Below are positions 1-11,300 of a stretch of 64,000 bases of DNA, in pieces. This stretch comes from Prinia subflava (taxonomy: Eukaryota > Chordata > Aves > Passeriformes > Cisticolidae). The translations under genes were made by a program, and so were the position numbers. The stretch lies in the NCBI RefSeq assembly GCF_021018805.1, contig NC_086247.1, forward strand, positions 95,683,338 to 95,747,337, in the 5' to 3' direction. Under the pieces are notes generated by a model, which did no database searches, was not told the origin of the DNA, and saw nothing but the letters and a program-made list of their open reading frames with translations. Numbering within the stretch: position 1 is the stretch's first letter; every line of letters begins with the position of its first letter.

Positions 1-1395
1 TGAATAAATTGGGTAATAAGATCCTTCTGTCTTCAACCTCCTCTACACCAGTTTTTAAAATCATGTCATAGGATCTGGATCAGAAATGAACAATTTTTAC
101 TGCTTGGAAAAAATTAGTCATGGAAACATCTCATAAAAGTAAGCCGTGCTCAGCTTATTTGCTCAGTCTATATTTGCTTTTTCCAAGAAAAAGAAAAAAT
201 ATTTTACTTTTCTATTTCAGGATTACTTAACTCTTCTAAAATCGCATACTTTAATGTGAAAGTCTTTTACGCTGAAAGTCTTTGCATTCAACAGGCTCAA
301 TATTTCATCGTCTATGTTTATAGTGTTTATATGCCAGAAATTGTTCTAAACCCACCAGCCAGTGGATGAGACTGTAAAAGTACACCACAAAATTGGTTCT
401 CCTGCAGCATAGAGAACTCACTGCTTTTCATCTTTGGATCAAATTCTGCAAGTTTCCTTTTATCAGGCAAAATATTTAAAATTTCAGAATTTTTCTGTAA
501 GGCCAAGCAGAGAAATTCCATGGTGTTATATTACATTACAGCTGACATTACATCCTGAAGAGGGATTTTCACTGCAACAAAGTCCTGATCATTAGGAATT
601 TTGAAACTTTCAGTCAGCATTCCCACTCTCACATGACTTGCTAAATCTCAAGGATTCAGTTTTGCCATCTAGTGGCTAAAAGCAGAATTAAAAGAAATTT
701 ACTAATGACAAATTTGAAAATTATTGTGCTAGAAGATGGCAGTTTTAATTTATGGTTATATTTGAAAAAAATATTCATACCTGGAAAAGAGGACTGTTCC
801 ATCCATGTAACCATTACATGAACACTGAAAGAAAACAGGAATAATGTGTGGCCACTAAGACTCTGTGAAAAGAACAGCTGAGGGTTACTGCCTTGGAGTG
901 TGGGATGCAGTTGCATTGACTGAGGGAGGAGGTTACTCAGAGGACTCCTCATATCCAATGTGTATTTTCTTATAGCAATCCTGGAGATTTTAAGACAATC
1001 CAAGCAAAACTTTCTTCTGCTGCCCACCTCCCTTCTATTTTAGGGATGTGGATACAGAATAATATTTAACAAGTTATTTCTGAAAGGAGTACAATGAACA
1101 GACACTTAGGCTTAACAGAGAGGCTCTTTTTACATACAAATAGATGCCATAATAAAAAATTAATAGAACTTCACAAGTTCCATTCAATTTTTTAACCCAC
1201 AGTGTGTAGTGTTCATTAATAACTGTAACTCAGGATAAATATATTTCATTTTATGAATGTATAATGTGATATTGATTTAAAAGATATAAATAAAGAAGCA
1301 ACAAAATGCACTATCACTAAAGTATTTCCACATCAATAGCTAGGAAGCATCTCTGAACTGGATATCAACTTGAATCTCTCAATTTTCTCTTAAAA
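1..1395. other. Region downstream of TRIP13 with no supported gene
   Basis: AT-rich sequence. A 123-codon open frame on the minus strand (656-1027) uses a non-ATG start, matches nothing I recognise and lacks exon borders. I see no RNA gene. Confidence 0.5.
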
Positions 1396-1399
1396 AACC

Positions 1400-1695
1400 T
1401 ATGGTTTGGGTTGGGACCTTAAATATCATCTGGTTCCAACTTCCAGCACTCCCATGGGCAGGGCCCTTCCCACTAGTACAGCTTCTTTAGAGCCCCATCC
1501 ACCCTGGCCTGAATCCAGTGATCGAGATCCACAGCTTCTCTGGCCAAGTGTGCCAGTGCTTCACTACCGCCACAGAAAAAAATTCCTTTCAAATATCTAA
1601 TCTAAACCAACTCTCTTTCAGTTTAAAATTGCTCCCCCTTATCCTATCACTACACTCTCCAGTAAAAAAAGTTACTGTCCCCCTTTTCTTAAGAA
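1400..1695 (-). mobile_element. CR1 LINE 3' fragment
   Basis: The block reads, in reverse orientation, as the 3' end of a chicken-repeat-1 LINE. The hallmark strings are ggttgggaccttaaatatca, catgggcagggcccttccca, ccacagcttctctggc and aaatatctaatctaaac. The 5' part is missing, as is usual for truncated CR1 copies. Confidence 0.88.
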
Positions 1696-2145
1696 AACAA
1701 AACCAAACCAAATTTGCATTTAAGGACAAAATATTTTAGTTATACTTCATGGAGAAAACATAGTCCACTCTAGTTCACATCATTTCAAAAACATTAAAAA
1801 AACCCCAAATTTTACAAAATACAATTACGTGATCTCCTGATTTTAAATTTTTTGATTCTGATGTAATTAAAACCCATAATAATTGATATTAAATTTCAAG
1901 ATAAAGAAATGTCAGTATGAAAGATCTGGTCTGTCACTGAGCACTTTGAGTTCTTCCTAGTTTCATGCCTGTTATTTCAGATGCATGGATAGAAAGTTAG
2001 TGTTTAAGATACAGGGAACAGAAGCCTGCCCACTTTTAGTAATGGCAAAAGATGGAAACTGACTTAAAACAAAAACCTTTTACAATCCTTTTATTGAGAT
2101 TAGAAATAAGGGTTTCCAAAAAAATGCTGTGAACTTCCTTAATTG

Positions 2146-2213
2146 TTTATTAATGAATATTTTGAAAAACCAGATGAATCATTCCAGGTTTTTTAAGGTG
2201 CTGACATTTTATT
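2146..2213 (-). terminator. TRIP13: TRIP13 candidate poly(A) signals
   Basis: Two AATAAA hexamers read on the minus strand, at 2208-2213 and 2146-2151, 75-140 nt after the TRIP13 stop. They would give a short 3' UTR. Further AT-rich sequence downstream could hold distal sites. Confidence 0.5.
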
Positions 2214-2286
2214 TTACAAATGCATAAAAATAGCACAACTCGTATGAAAAATATAACAATACAGTCAACTACAAAACCGTAGAGTA

Positions 2287-2382
2287 TCACACGCAGTCTG
2301 CAAGATTCTTTTTTTCTTCAAATTGTTTGTCTACTGCAAGCGAAAGGGCCTGAAGAAAAGTTGTCATTGTAACACTGGGGGA
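2287..2382 (-). CDS. TRIP13: TRIP13 exon 13 (terminal coding exon)
   Basis: 96 nt including the TGA stop. Encodes [20 protein letters not shown] then [11 protein letters not shown]. Acceptor ttttcag. The C-terminus ends in DCV, whereas the human protein ends in AYI, so the extreme tail is divergent. Confidence 0.93.
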   Translation of the reverse strand, partial: SPSVTMTTFLQALSLAVDKQFEEKKNLADCV

Positions 2383-5300
2383 CTGAAAATAAGAGGACAT
2401 TTTGTTACACACACCACAGCGATAGTCAGACATAGTATTTTACAAACAAATCATACTATTTAAAAGAGAAATATTTGAATTTCATGTTACAAAAATTGAA
2501 AAATACTATAAATCAAACTGCAAGTTTATTTAAAATCAGCACAGCAAAGTTAAAGTCAGCCTGTGCAAAGTCTTCAGTTAAAATTCTGTATATTTGCTTA
2601 GAAAACGGTTTTTAACAAATTATTTTTTATAAAGCGGTAGGGGTTTGGTTTTTATTTTTCAGCAAGGAATTCTAAGAGCATGAATATTAATGTTCATTAA
2701 TTTAATTAAAAGTAGAATGGTCAGGTCAATCCCATATGTCTTCAATCCCATTCTAAATTATGGACAGCACATAATTGTTTTAGTCTACAAAGCTGCAGAA
2801 ACAAGTGCAATTTAGATTAAAAGGGAGGTTTGGACCAATCTTTCACTTCAGGCAGTGTTCAGCTGTCTTTCTGCCTGTCTCAACTCCAACCCAAAATACG
2901 ATGAACAGAATAAACTCACTTGAATATAATAAACTTACTTGAATATAAAGTGCATGTGCTAGGAAAGGAAGCTTTCTCAGGACCCGGCCACCAAGACCTT
3001 CACTTTTTCTATGGTAAAACAGAGACAAGTGCTGCTTAAATGCTAAATATCCACCCTTTAAGTAAGGCTTTTCCTTTTCCTGTGTTTCTCCATTAAGTTG
3101 CTCTAGAAGAACCTCACATGACAATTCAACAGGTCACTTGCGGCTTTTTTAGCAGGAGCAGGGAGTGAACAGAAAAATTCTGTTTTTATGGGCACTACAC
3201 AGCATAGTACAGAGCAACAGCACAGGCACAGCTGCCTGCCAATGTTACATCAGGCCCTCCACACTGTTTTGCCAATCTCATGAATTTGGGGGTATGTCTA
3301 CCACTGCTGTACAGTGTGGTACAGACACAACCATTTTTGGAAGGACTGGGAAAAAAACTGGTTTGAATGCTGGACCTTATGGGTACTGCCTGTCTCCTCC
3401 TACCCACCATATACACACAGTTTCCTTCACCTCACCCACTTGGTGTAGGTTTGCATCTTCTCCAAGCACCACTCTGCGTACATAAAATGCAAATCTCCAT
3501 GCCCAGAAAAACTTACTTTATTTTACTTCACTCCTCACTGGTAAAGACTGCACACTTCAGGAACAGAAAGAAAGAACACTTTCCAGACTTTATGAGTATT
3601 ATTTTGTTTCATAGGAGCCAGGACTTTGGAAAAAAAGTTGCTTGATATTGTAAATATAATTTTTATTGTTTGAAGAACTGTTATGCTGCAGTGAAAGACC
3701 ATTTGCTCTACCAGCATATTCAGCAAATCACAACACTGTCCATTTACACTTTATTTCTTTCTCCCTTGTTTCTGTCCACTTATATCTCCACGCTTAATAT
3801 TGATCTAGCAGATGGCAAGGCATTTCAAGACACTTTCTTAGCAGGACCTAAAGCTCATGCAATTTCTGCTGAAGTGCATTACAGTTCCCAACATCCACTG
3901 AAACCTAAGGCTAATCCAGCCAGCAACTTTTCAAGAGAACTTCAAATGGTAGAGCACAAACCAGAAGCAGCACTAGGCCAAGCCTGATCTGTACTACGAA
4001 ATGTTAGCAAATTGCAATTGCTTCCACTTTTTGTCCCCTGAAGGTTTTCGCACTATCCCAAACAGAAAAAAAAAATTGAGTTGTTTCAGATCGTCAGTTG
4101 TTAGGAAATTTGGTTAGTTTTACACATCATTCCATAACTCAGTACATATGTATGAAAAAAATAGAATTTCAGAATCTTACTTTGAGATTTCTTTTAGTAC
4201 AAGGCTTAACCTTGACACATTATTTTCTACAAAGCCGATCATCTCAAGCTCTCTGAGTGTCAGAAGCTGTTGTCGAGGATATATTATTTGACACTAGAAA
4301 AGAGAATTACACACTGTTGTATGAAAAATAAATGCATTCAAAATTTAAATTCTACAGTAAGTGTGGAAATACAGAAAAGGAATGAAACATGTATTTTTGT
4401 TACTTAGGAAGTATGATTAAAATTTAAAATTTACTAAAGTATGATATTTTACAGTTTTGCTCTCAAGTATTACCTTCATGAGTTCTTCCAGGCAAGAAAG
4501 ATATATTCTAAATATTGCTGCAGTAGATGGAGGTCCAATGTATTGCTTAATGTCAGCCCTGTCTACAAAGGCCATGTCAATTTTCTCCGTAATATTTGAA
4601 GTAGTCAGGATAACTACATTGGGATACCTTCAAGACAAAACCAGATTTTTAGGTCACATGTAAAAGGTTTATCTCTTTTTATGACTGGCAAGTTGAGACC
4701 TTCCTTCCTATGATTCAAATAATTTATGCTGTCACATCATTCTTGTCAATCTGGAATTACATTAAATGATCTAAAGCTCTTGGCCAGGTATCACCAGACT
4801 ATTTCAATGCATAGTCTCTTTCCTTCAGGTGTTTCTCCAGTGTCCATAGTTCCCCTAATTCTATTCCACAAGTGATATATGTTAACTATCTAGAACCTAC
4901 TGGCATAGCTTCTGACACACACATAAAAAAAAGATTATGAAAATATTATTTCAATGTTGATGTCTGTTCTCCAAGCAGACATCATGATCTGTCCTTTTTC
5001 TCGCCCTGTCTTTAGGGGAAGCAAACTGTCCATAGATTTGATTGTCCACACAGGTACATGCAAAATATTCCACTGGATTACTCCTATTTATTTTCAAAAT
5101 TAGCATCATTAACAAAGAATAGTTCACTAACTAATCTGGTTTAGTATTCCAAGTAGGAATTGAAATTTAATAGGAATAGGAATACTGAAACTGTCTATTA
5201 CCTTCTGCTGTTGCAATAATATGCAAACAATACCTTTTAATCTGATCTATTTGTGTCAGTACAGCATTAACCACACGAATAGCATCTGAAGGCTCTGTGC

Positions 5301-8300
5301 CTGCCTTGAAGGCACTGCGGGCTGCTGTGAGGCTTTCCACCTGCAAAAACCCAAAGCAATCAACCAAAACAACAACAACAAAATCACCAAACACCAAAAA
5401 ACCCAAAAAGATTGCGCTTTTGAAGTCCTGGCAGCAAACAGGTAACTCATGCAATACATCTTCAGATTCTTGTGCCTACTATCTAAAACTTCTTCAAAAT
5501 CTTTTGTTAGGTAGGAATTTCCAGGGAAAAAGAAAGGCATGTCAAGGAAGCAAAGTGTAGTGAGAGAAATTCCTGTTTAGGCAGCAGAACGGAGGCTAGT
5601 TTTCATTTTAAATTTTGAAGGCGGAGGAATGGGACACACCACCAGAATAATGAATAGGTTGAATTTATAGTGAGCTGCCCCACAGGAACTCCAATAAGAC
5701 AAGGCTAATAAGGTACATACTTACTAAGTTGCTTTTGTATGCAAGTTTGAAGGAAATCTAACAACAATGAACTGAACCATATTCATGTTTTTTAGAGCTC
5801 TACAACAAATGCAAATAATACAAATCTGGGCTAGTTTGAAGTTTAAAACAATATTCCACTTGTAAGCATAACAGCAAGGGAAATTTCACTAAGTTTTCAA
5901 TCCATTTTCAGATGGAATTTGCCTGCTAATACTATGATCTTTACAAACCTCTCAAATCTGCAGGAGTCAAGACTAAAGTCAGCACAATCATGTAGCTAAT
6001 GAAATAGCATAAATTTGCTTTTCTTGTTCTTTATGAATGAGCACTACTGCAGCTCCTTTCTATCAATTTCCTTTCTGCCATGTTTTATGTACAACGTTAT
6101 TGGAATCATACCTCATCAATCAGTACAAATACAAGGGCATCTCTGTCATCAACTAACTCTTGGATCTTCTGGAACATCTTGGTTACAAGCTTGCCACTCT
6201 AGAAAGACACCATAATGCATATATTAACTATTTCCTTACCACACAACTTTCTAAGGCTTATCATATTTAAAGGTGTAAATGCCTGGTTTTAAAACAACTT
6301 TCCAATAAAACTTCTCTTTAAGCATTCTCAAACACATTAATTATTCTAAGCAATCTCTCGTGTGCATACTTAGGATAAAAGCTCAACAGAATAATTACAG
6401 AGTAATTGCTAAAATACGAAGTTTATTTTATTAGGTACATCAATACATACCTCAGAAAACCATTTAGAGAAAAGGCTATGGCTGTTTATCTCAATTAACT
6501 GTCCATACCTATACCTAAAGTATGAAGAGAAAAAGAAGTATCAACTCCATTCTAAATAAAAATCAGTGACATCACTAACTTCTGTAAGTCTCATTCCTGA
6601 CATTCTGACCCTGGAGTTCTGTGAACTAGTACAATAAATTACTTACATTTCAAAATATAATACATGTTTTATCAGTATTATTTTTGTTGCTGGAACTTGT
6701 CCTGTTGCTGAAAATGTCACTAGAATTCTCTATATTAAATTGCTATTAGAATGTCTTCTTTAGAACAGGGTAACTCTTACTACGATAATTGCCTCGTTCT
6801 TCTCTCTTTCTTTTTTTTTTTTTTGATAAGATTTTCTTCAATATAGCAAGAAGTGACAAAGTATCTCAACCACACATTATACAGCCCTTGATTTTCATAT
6901 GTTCAGTTTGGGTTAGAGTCAGATCATGCCAATAATTACATATTATTTATGGTACACTTGTATTTTATATAACATTTATTTTTTATATAAATTTGTTAAG
7001 TTGCTATGAACTTTTAGGCTGTTTCTTATTACCTGTCTGATATACAAACTGACCTCTGCAGATTGTGGCATTCAGACAATCCAAGTACAAAAGAAATTAG
7101 TTTAAAAAATCAAAACCAGGCTCTATCAAAGACGAATATACAAAAATCAAAATACTCCTCGATTCTTTACCCTTTAATATTCATTGATGTATAAAGTGAG
7201 TAAAAATTACTGTACTGCCACTGGGATGTCTTTTTACACACCTGGGCACAAATAATTACACCTTTTACAAGGCCTTACAATATCCTAATCAGTGTAGCAA
7301 TCAATTTTATTGCTAGCCTGGTGCACTACAAAAAAAACCACATTAGCACTAGGTACAAGTTACTTGAAATCAAATATGAAGTATACTTGGGCCAGTGAAA
7401 AAGAACAACTAAATATAGCAAGCTAAAGTGAAAATTTTCCAAAAAAAAAATCACCTGTATGACAGTCGAATTGTCAGCTTCTGAGCCAGTGCTTTACAGA
7501 GAGAAGTTTTCCCAGTTCCTGGAGGGCCTGGTTTGAAATCAGATCCATGCATTACACAGAGTCTGCATAAGATTGTTAATGACATCTAAGACCTTTTAAC
7601 TACTCTATTTCATTACAGCACTAATTGTAGAGTAAAAACACAGCAGGTGATTGTGTACACCAGAGTATTTTGAGAAAATTGCTTACTTGACCATAGTCCT
7701 AAAGCTAATGTTTGATTTTACATACTTTTCAATTATTACTATAATTAGTGCAACATATTGTATGCAGACATCATAAAGTTAAAACATTCAGCAGCCACAG
7801 AAGCTTAGTGTATCACCCCTGCAGGGCTAATGCTCGTCAGCACTCTATAATCAGTGCTATACTTAAACTTGTATCTTCCTGAAACACACTCTGCTAACAC
7901 GAAAAACAGAAACATATCATGATCAGTTTGATCAGCTGTCCACTTTCCCAGAAATTTCTTCCTTGGGGCAACCCCGATCATGTTGAGGAACTACAGTCTG
8001 GGACAAACCTTTTGGATCTGACTTAATATCCCATGGAAGAGCCACAAAGACTTCCTCCAAAGAGGCAAGTACAAGCACAGTTACCAGAGTATGAGTCTGA
8101 AATCAAGTCTTTCAAACAAAAACATTCTTCTAAATTGACAGTTATAACTTAAGTACAAACAACAAATACTTCCACTATGACCTTTTATTTTTGAATACTA
8201 GTCTTGATGAGAAAATCAATACAAGATGCATTTTACAAGAAAACAGATTCAGCTGATGCTAATCTCATTTGTAGTATAACCTCCACAGTAAGCTAGGACT

Positions 8301-11300
8301 GACTGAAGATTTCAGCTTCCCTGAAATAACAGTAACTAAACTAGCAAGAGCCGGCAACAGAACACAGTGTCAACAACACAATACAGATTGTTTTCCTAGT
8401 TTCCCCAAAGTTTTTAAAAAGCTATAACTAACAAAATATTTAGTACTGTGATAGAAGTTAACCTAACATATACCTCCTAATATCTTCAGTATCTGCATAA
8501 TTATGTAAAAATGCAACAATATCACTTAAAAATTAAAATTAAGAAACCCAGCTGTCACTGCACTGTAAATTTTAGAAATTAAATTCATGCAAAACACAGT
8601 ACATGTGAACATTGATTTGACACTGACATTACATTTCATCCAAATTTGTACTATTGAGGTGCTGCTTTTGTACCACCTCATTTCACTACACAGGAATGCA
8701 GAACAAGTCTTTCCAAAAGGAAAAGTATAAACAGACAGCAAATGAATCTACTTGGCTTAAAACAGATCATTTTTACCATGCAGCAAAACAACTCTGTTCC
8801 ATGATATCAGGTTGCTGTCAACATTTTTGTCGGAAAATAATAATGTTGTCGTCACATAATCAAGTAACTAAATGAAGAGGACAAATAGAAAGACACAAAT
8901 TAGAGACATAACAGCAAATACAACTACAGAGAGAATCAATCTCTAATGATGTTTATTGTGTACTCATAACAACAACAAAAGAAAGAGCTCATGTCTTTTA
9001 GTTATAGGCAAATTTATTTCTGCAAAGGATGGGAATTCTTAAATCCTGCTCCAAGAATAAGAATAACATGTACTTGGCACAAAAACAGTTCTGGAACTTT
9101 TAAATGAATAAATTAAATGCTTTAAGGAAGAGAAATTAATTTCATTTCTCACTGTCCCATGTACTGTGTGTCTATAAAACACAAGCTACCTAAGACAGGG
9201 AGTCAAACACTCCAGCTCTGGGTCCTGTTTAGATGTTGTACAGCTATACATTTGTTCAGTTTGCTGTAGTCAGCCCACCAAACAAAGCACATCCTGTCAC
9301 ATTTATTTCCTTTTTACTGAAGCATTTGTATCAGTTGCTGCAAGGAATTTGTAGATTGATTCATTCTTTCAAATAAGGGAAGTTGTACAGATTTCCTGGA
9401 ATGCTTGCTTCGAAAAATACTGCAGTTTCATTTTAGGATTATCTAGAATTAGGAAGTAGAGAACTCTTTCAATAAAATGAACTTCAGGTGTGAATCTATA
9501 ATGACTTTTATCTATAATAACACCTGATACCACATTATCTTCTGTTGCTTTGAAATGTGTTGATGGGACAATACAATGGTGCTCCTGCAATATCTCATGC
9601 TCGAGGTGGAGTAATCACACAACAGCAAAAACAACTGAACTTAATCCACATATTTTTCAACATTCTATTGACACTGTGCTATTTTGAAAATTCACAGCAA
9701 GCATTTCAGAGCCCGTAAAACCCTGCCATGCTCAGGCATTTCCATGATTTAAAGAATGAAGATTTGTCACAATTTTACAGCAGTAGTTCTAGTTTTAGCC
9801 ATTAAAAGCAACCATTTCTTTCTACCCATATACACCTACACAACAGTGATCAGCTTGCTGTTATTTAGAACACTAGCAAGTCTAATTAAATAGTCTTGTC
9901 ATTTCACGGATGACTTTGAAAGTTATTAAATAAATTAGACGAATGTGGATATATTAATTGTTATTTACCTTATAAATTAAGAAGTACAATCACTGGAATG
10001 TTTTGCTTTTCTACATTTGGTTATAAAGAATTAAGTGAGAATACCATACCTATGGTATTACAAATAAGCTAATGAATTAATTGTTTGTGTCCAAGAACTT
10101 CAGTTAGAAGCTGAATTGAACTATTTGTGGGTTTTACTTGCATCACAATTACTAAATTTCAGATTATGGTATAACCTCTGATGAATGCACAGGATCTTCA
10201 AGCTAGAAAATGACCCAACAAAAGTGTTTTGTTTCTTTCCAATGTCTTGCCAGTATTCAAGTGGCAGGTCACTCAGCTCTGGTCAAATCATTGAATATGT
10301 ATTTGCATGAACAATAACAGTGCTGGTCAACATTACTGCCAAGCCCATTACCTGTTTAGCTGCTGCCAGAAACAAAGTTAAACTCCCATTCCCTTCTACC
10401 CAGTCTGCACTCATAACTCCATAGGACGCAGCAAACTTCAAAGAGGCTCAGTGTCAGCTCTTACTTCTCCTCAAGCAATCTTAATTGTTATTCATTTCCA
10501 ACTTACATTTGATTTTACTTCAGTGTCATAGATAAGACTTTCCCAAAGGCCATGGAATTCAGCTGCAAAAGCAATATATTATATACCTGTTCAGGATAAA
10601 TCAATCTGGAAACTTGTAACTCATCATTGCAGCACAAAACAGTTTTCAAATTATGCTCAATTAGAAGGAGGAATTAAGAACAGACATATGAAATCAGCTT
10701 CTGTGGGGAAAAAAAAAGTTATTTTTCTCAAAATGCAAACACCACTTTCTAACAGACAAATTCAGCAGTTTCCAAGCTTCTGTTTCCTCCAATAATTGTG
10801 ATGAGAAATTAATGTTAATTTCTTAACATGAAATGAAAAATATCATTCCTTCCATCCTCAGCAGAGGATGAACTTAGATTTCACCAAAGGAGCAATGAAA
10901 ACTTGTATTAGGAGGAGGGTTCTAAGGCAAATTTTATCATTCAACTTTGCTTTTTTTTTTAGCATGAAGATGTAGAGGACCAAAAAGACCACGTCGCTGA
11001 AAAATGCATAAAAAATTAAGTTTTCATTTGAGTATCAATCATTCCTAGCTGTTGGCTTCTAACTTTCAGCAAAGAAAAGCAAAAAAGACTGGACAATTAT
11101 AACCCACAGAATTGTGGCAATAATGTCAATGTATCAGATTTAATTCTTCCCGAAAACAAATGTAATGGATAGTTAGGCATTTCACAACATGGAAAGAGTA
11201 GGAAATGTTCCAAAATTACTGTCTCTCTGAGCTAAAGCTCACATCTGCGCTGCTTCTTCAAGGCAGAGAATCCAACTTGCCGAAGCACAAGACAGTAACA

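Noticed and set aside
656..1027. 123-codon minus-strand ORF downstream of TRIP13
   Set aside because: Non-ATG start, no recognisable motif and no splice context; consistent with chance in this composition.
3165..3485. Overlapping ORFs on both strands in TRIP13 intron 11
   Set aside because: No family resemblance, and both strands are open over the same bases, which points to composition rather than coding.
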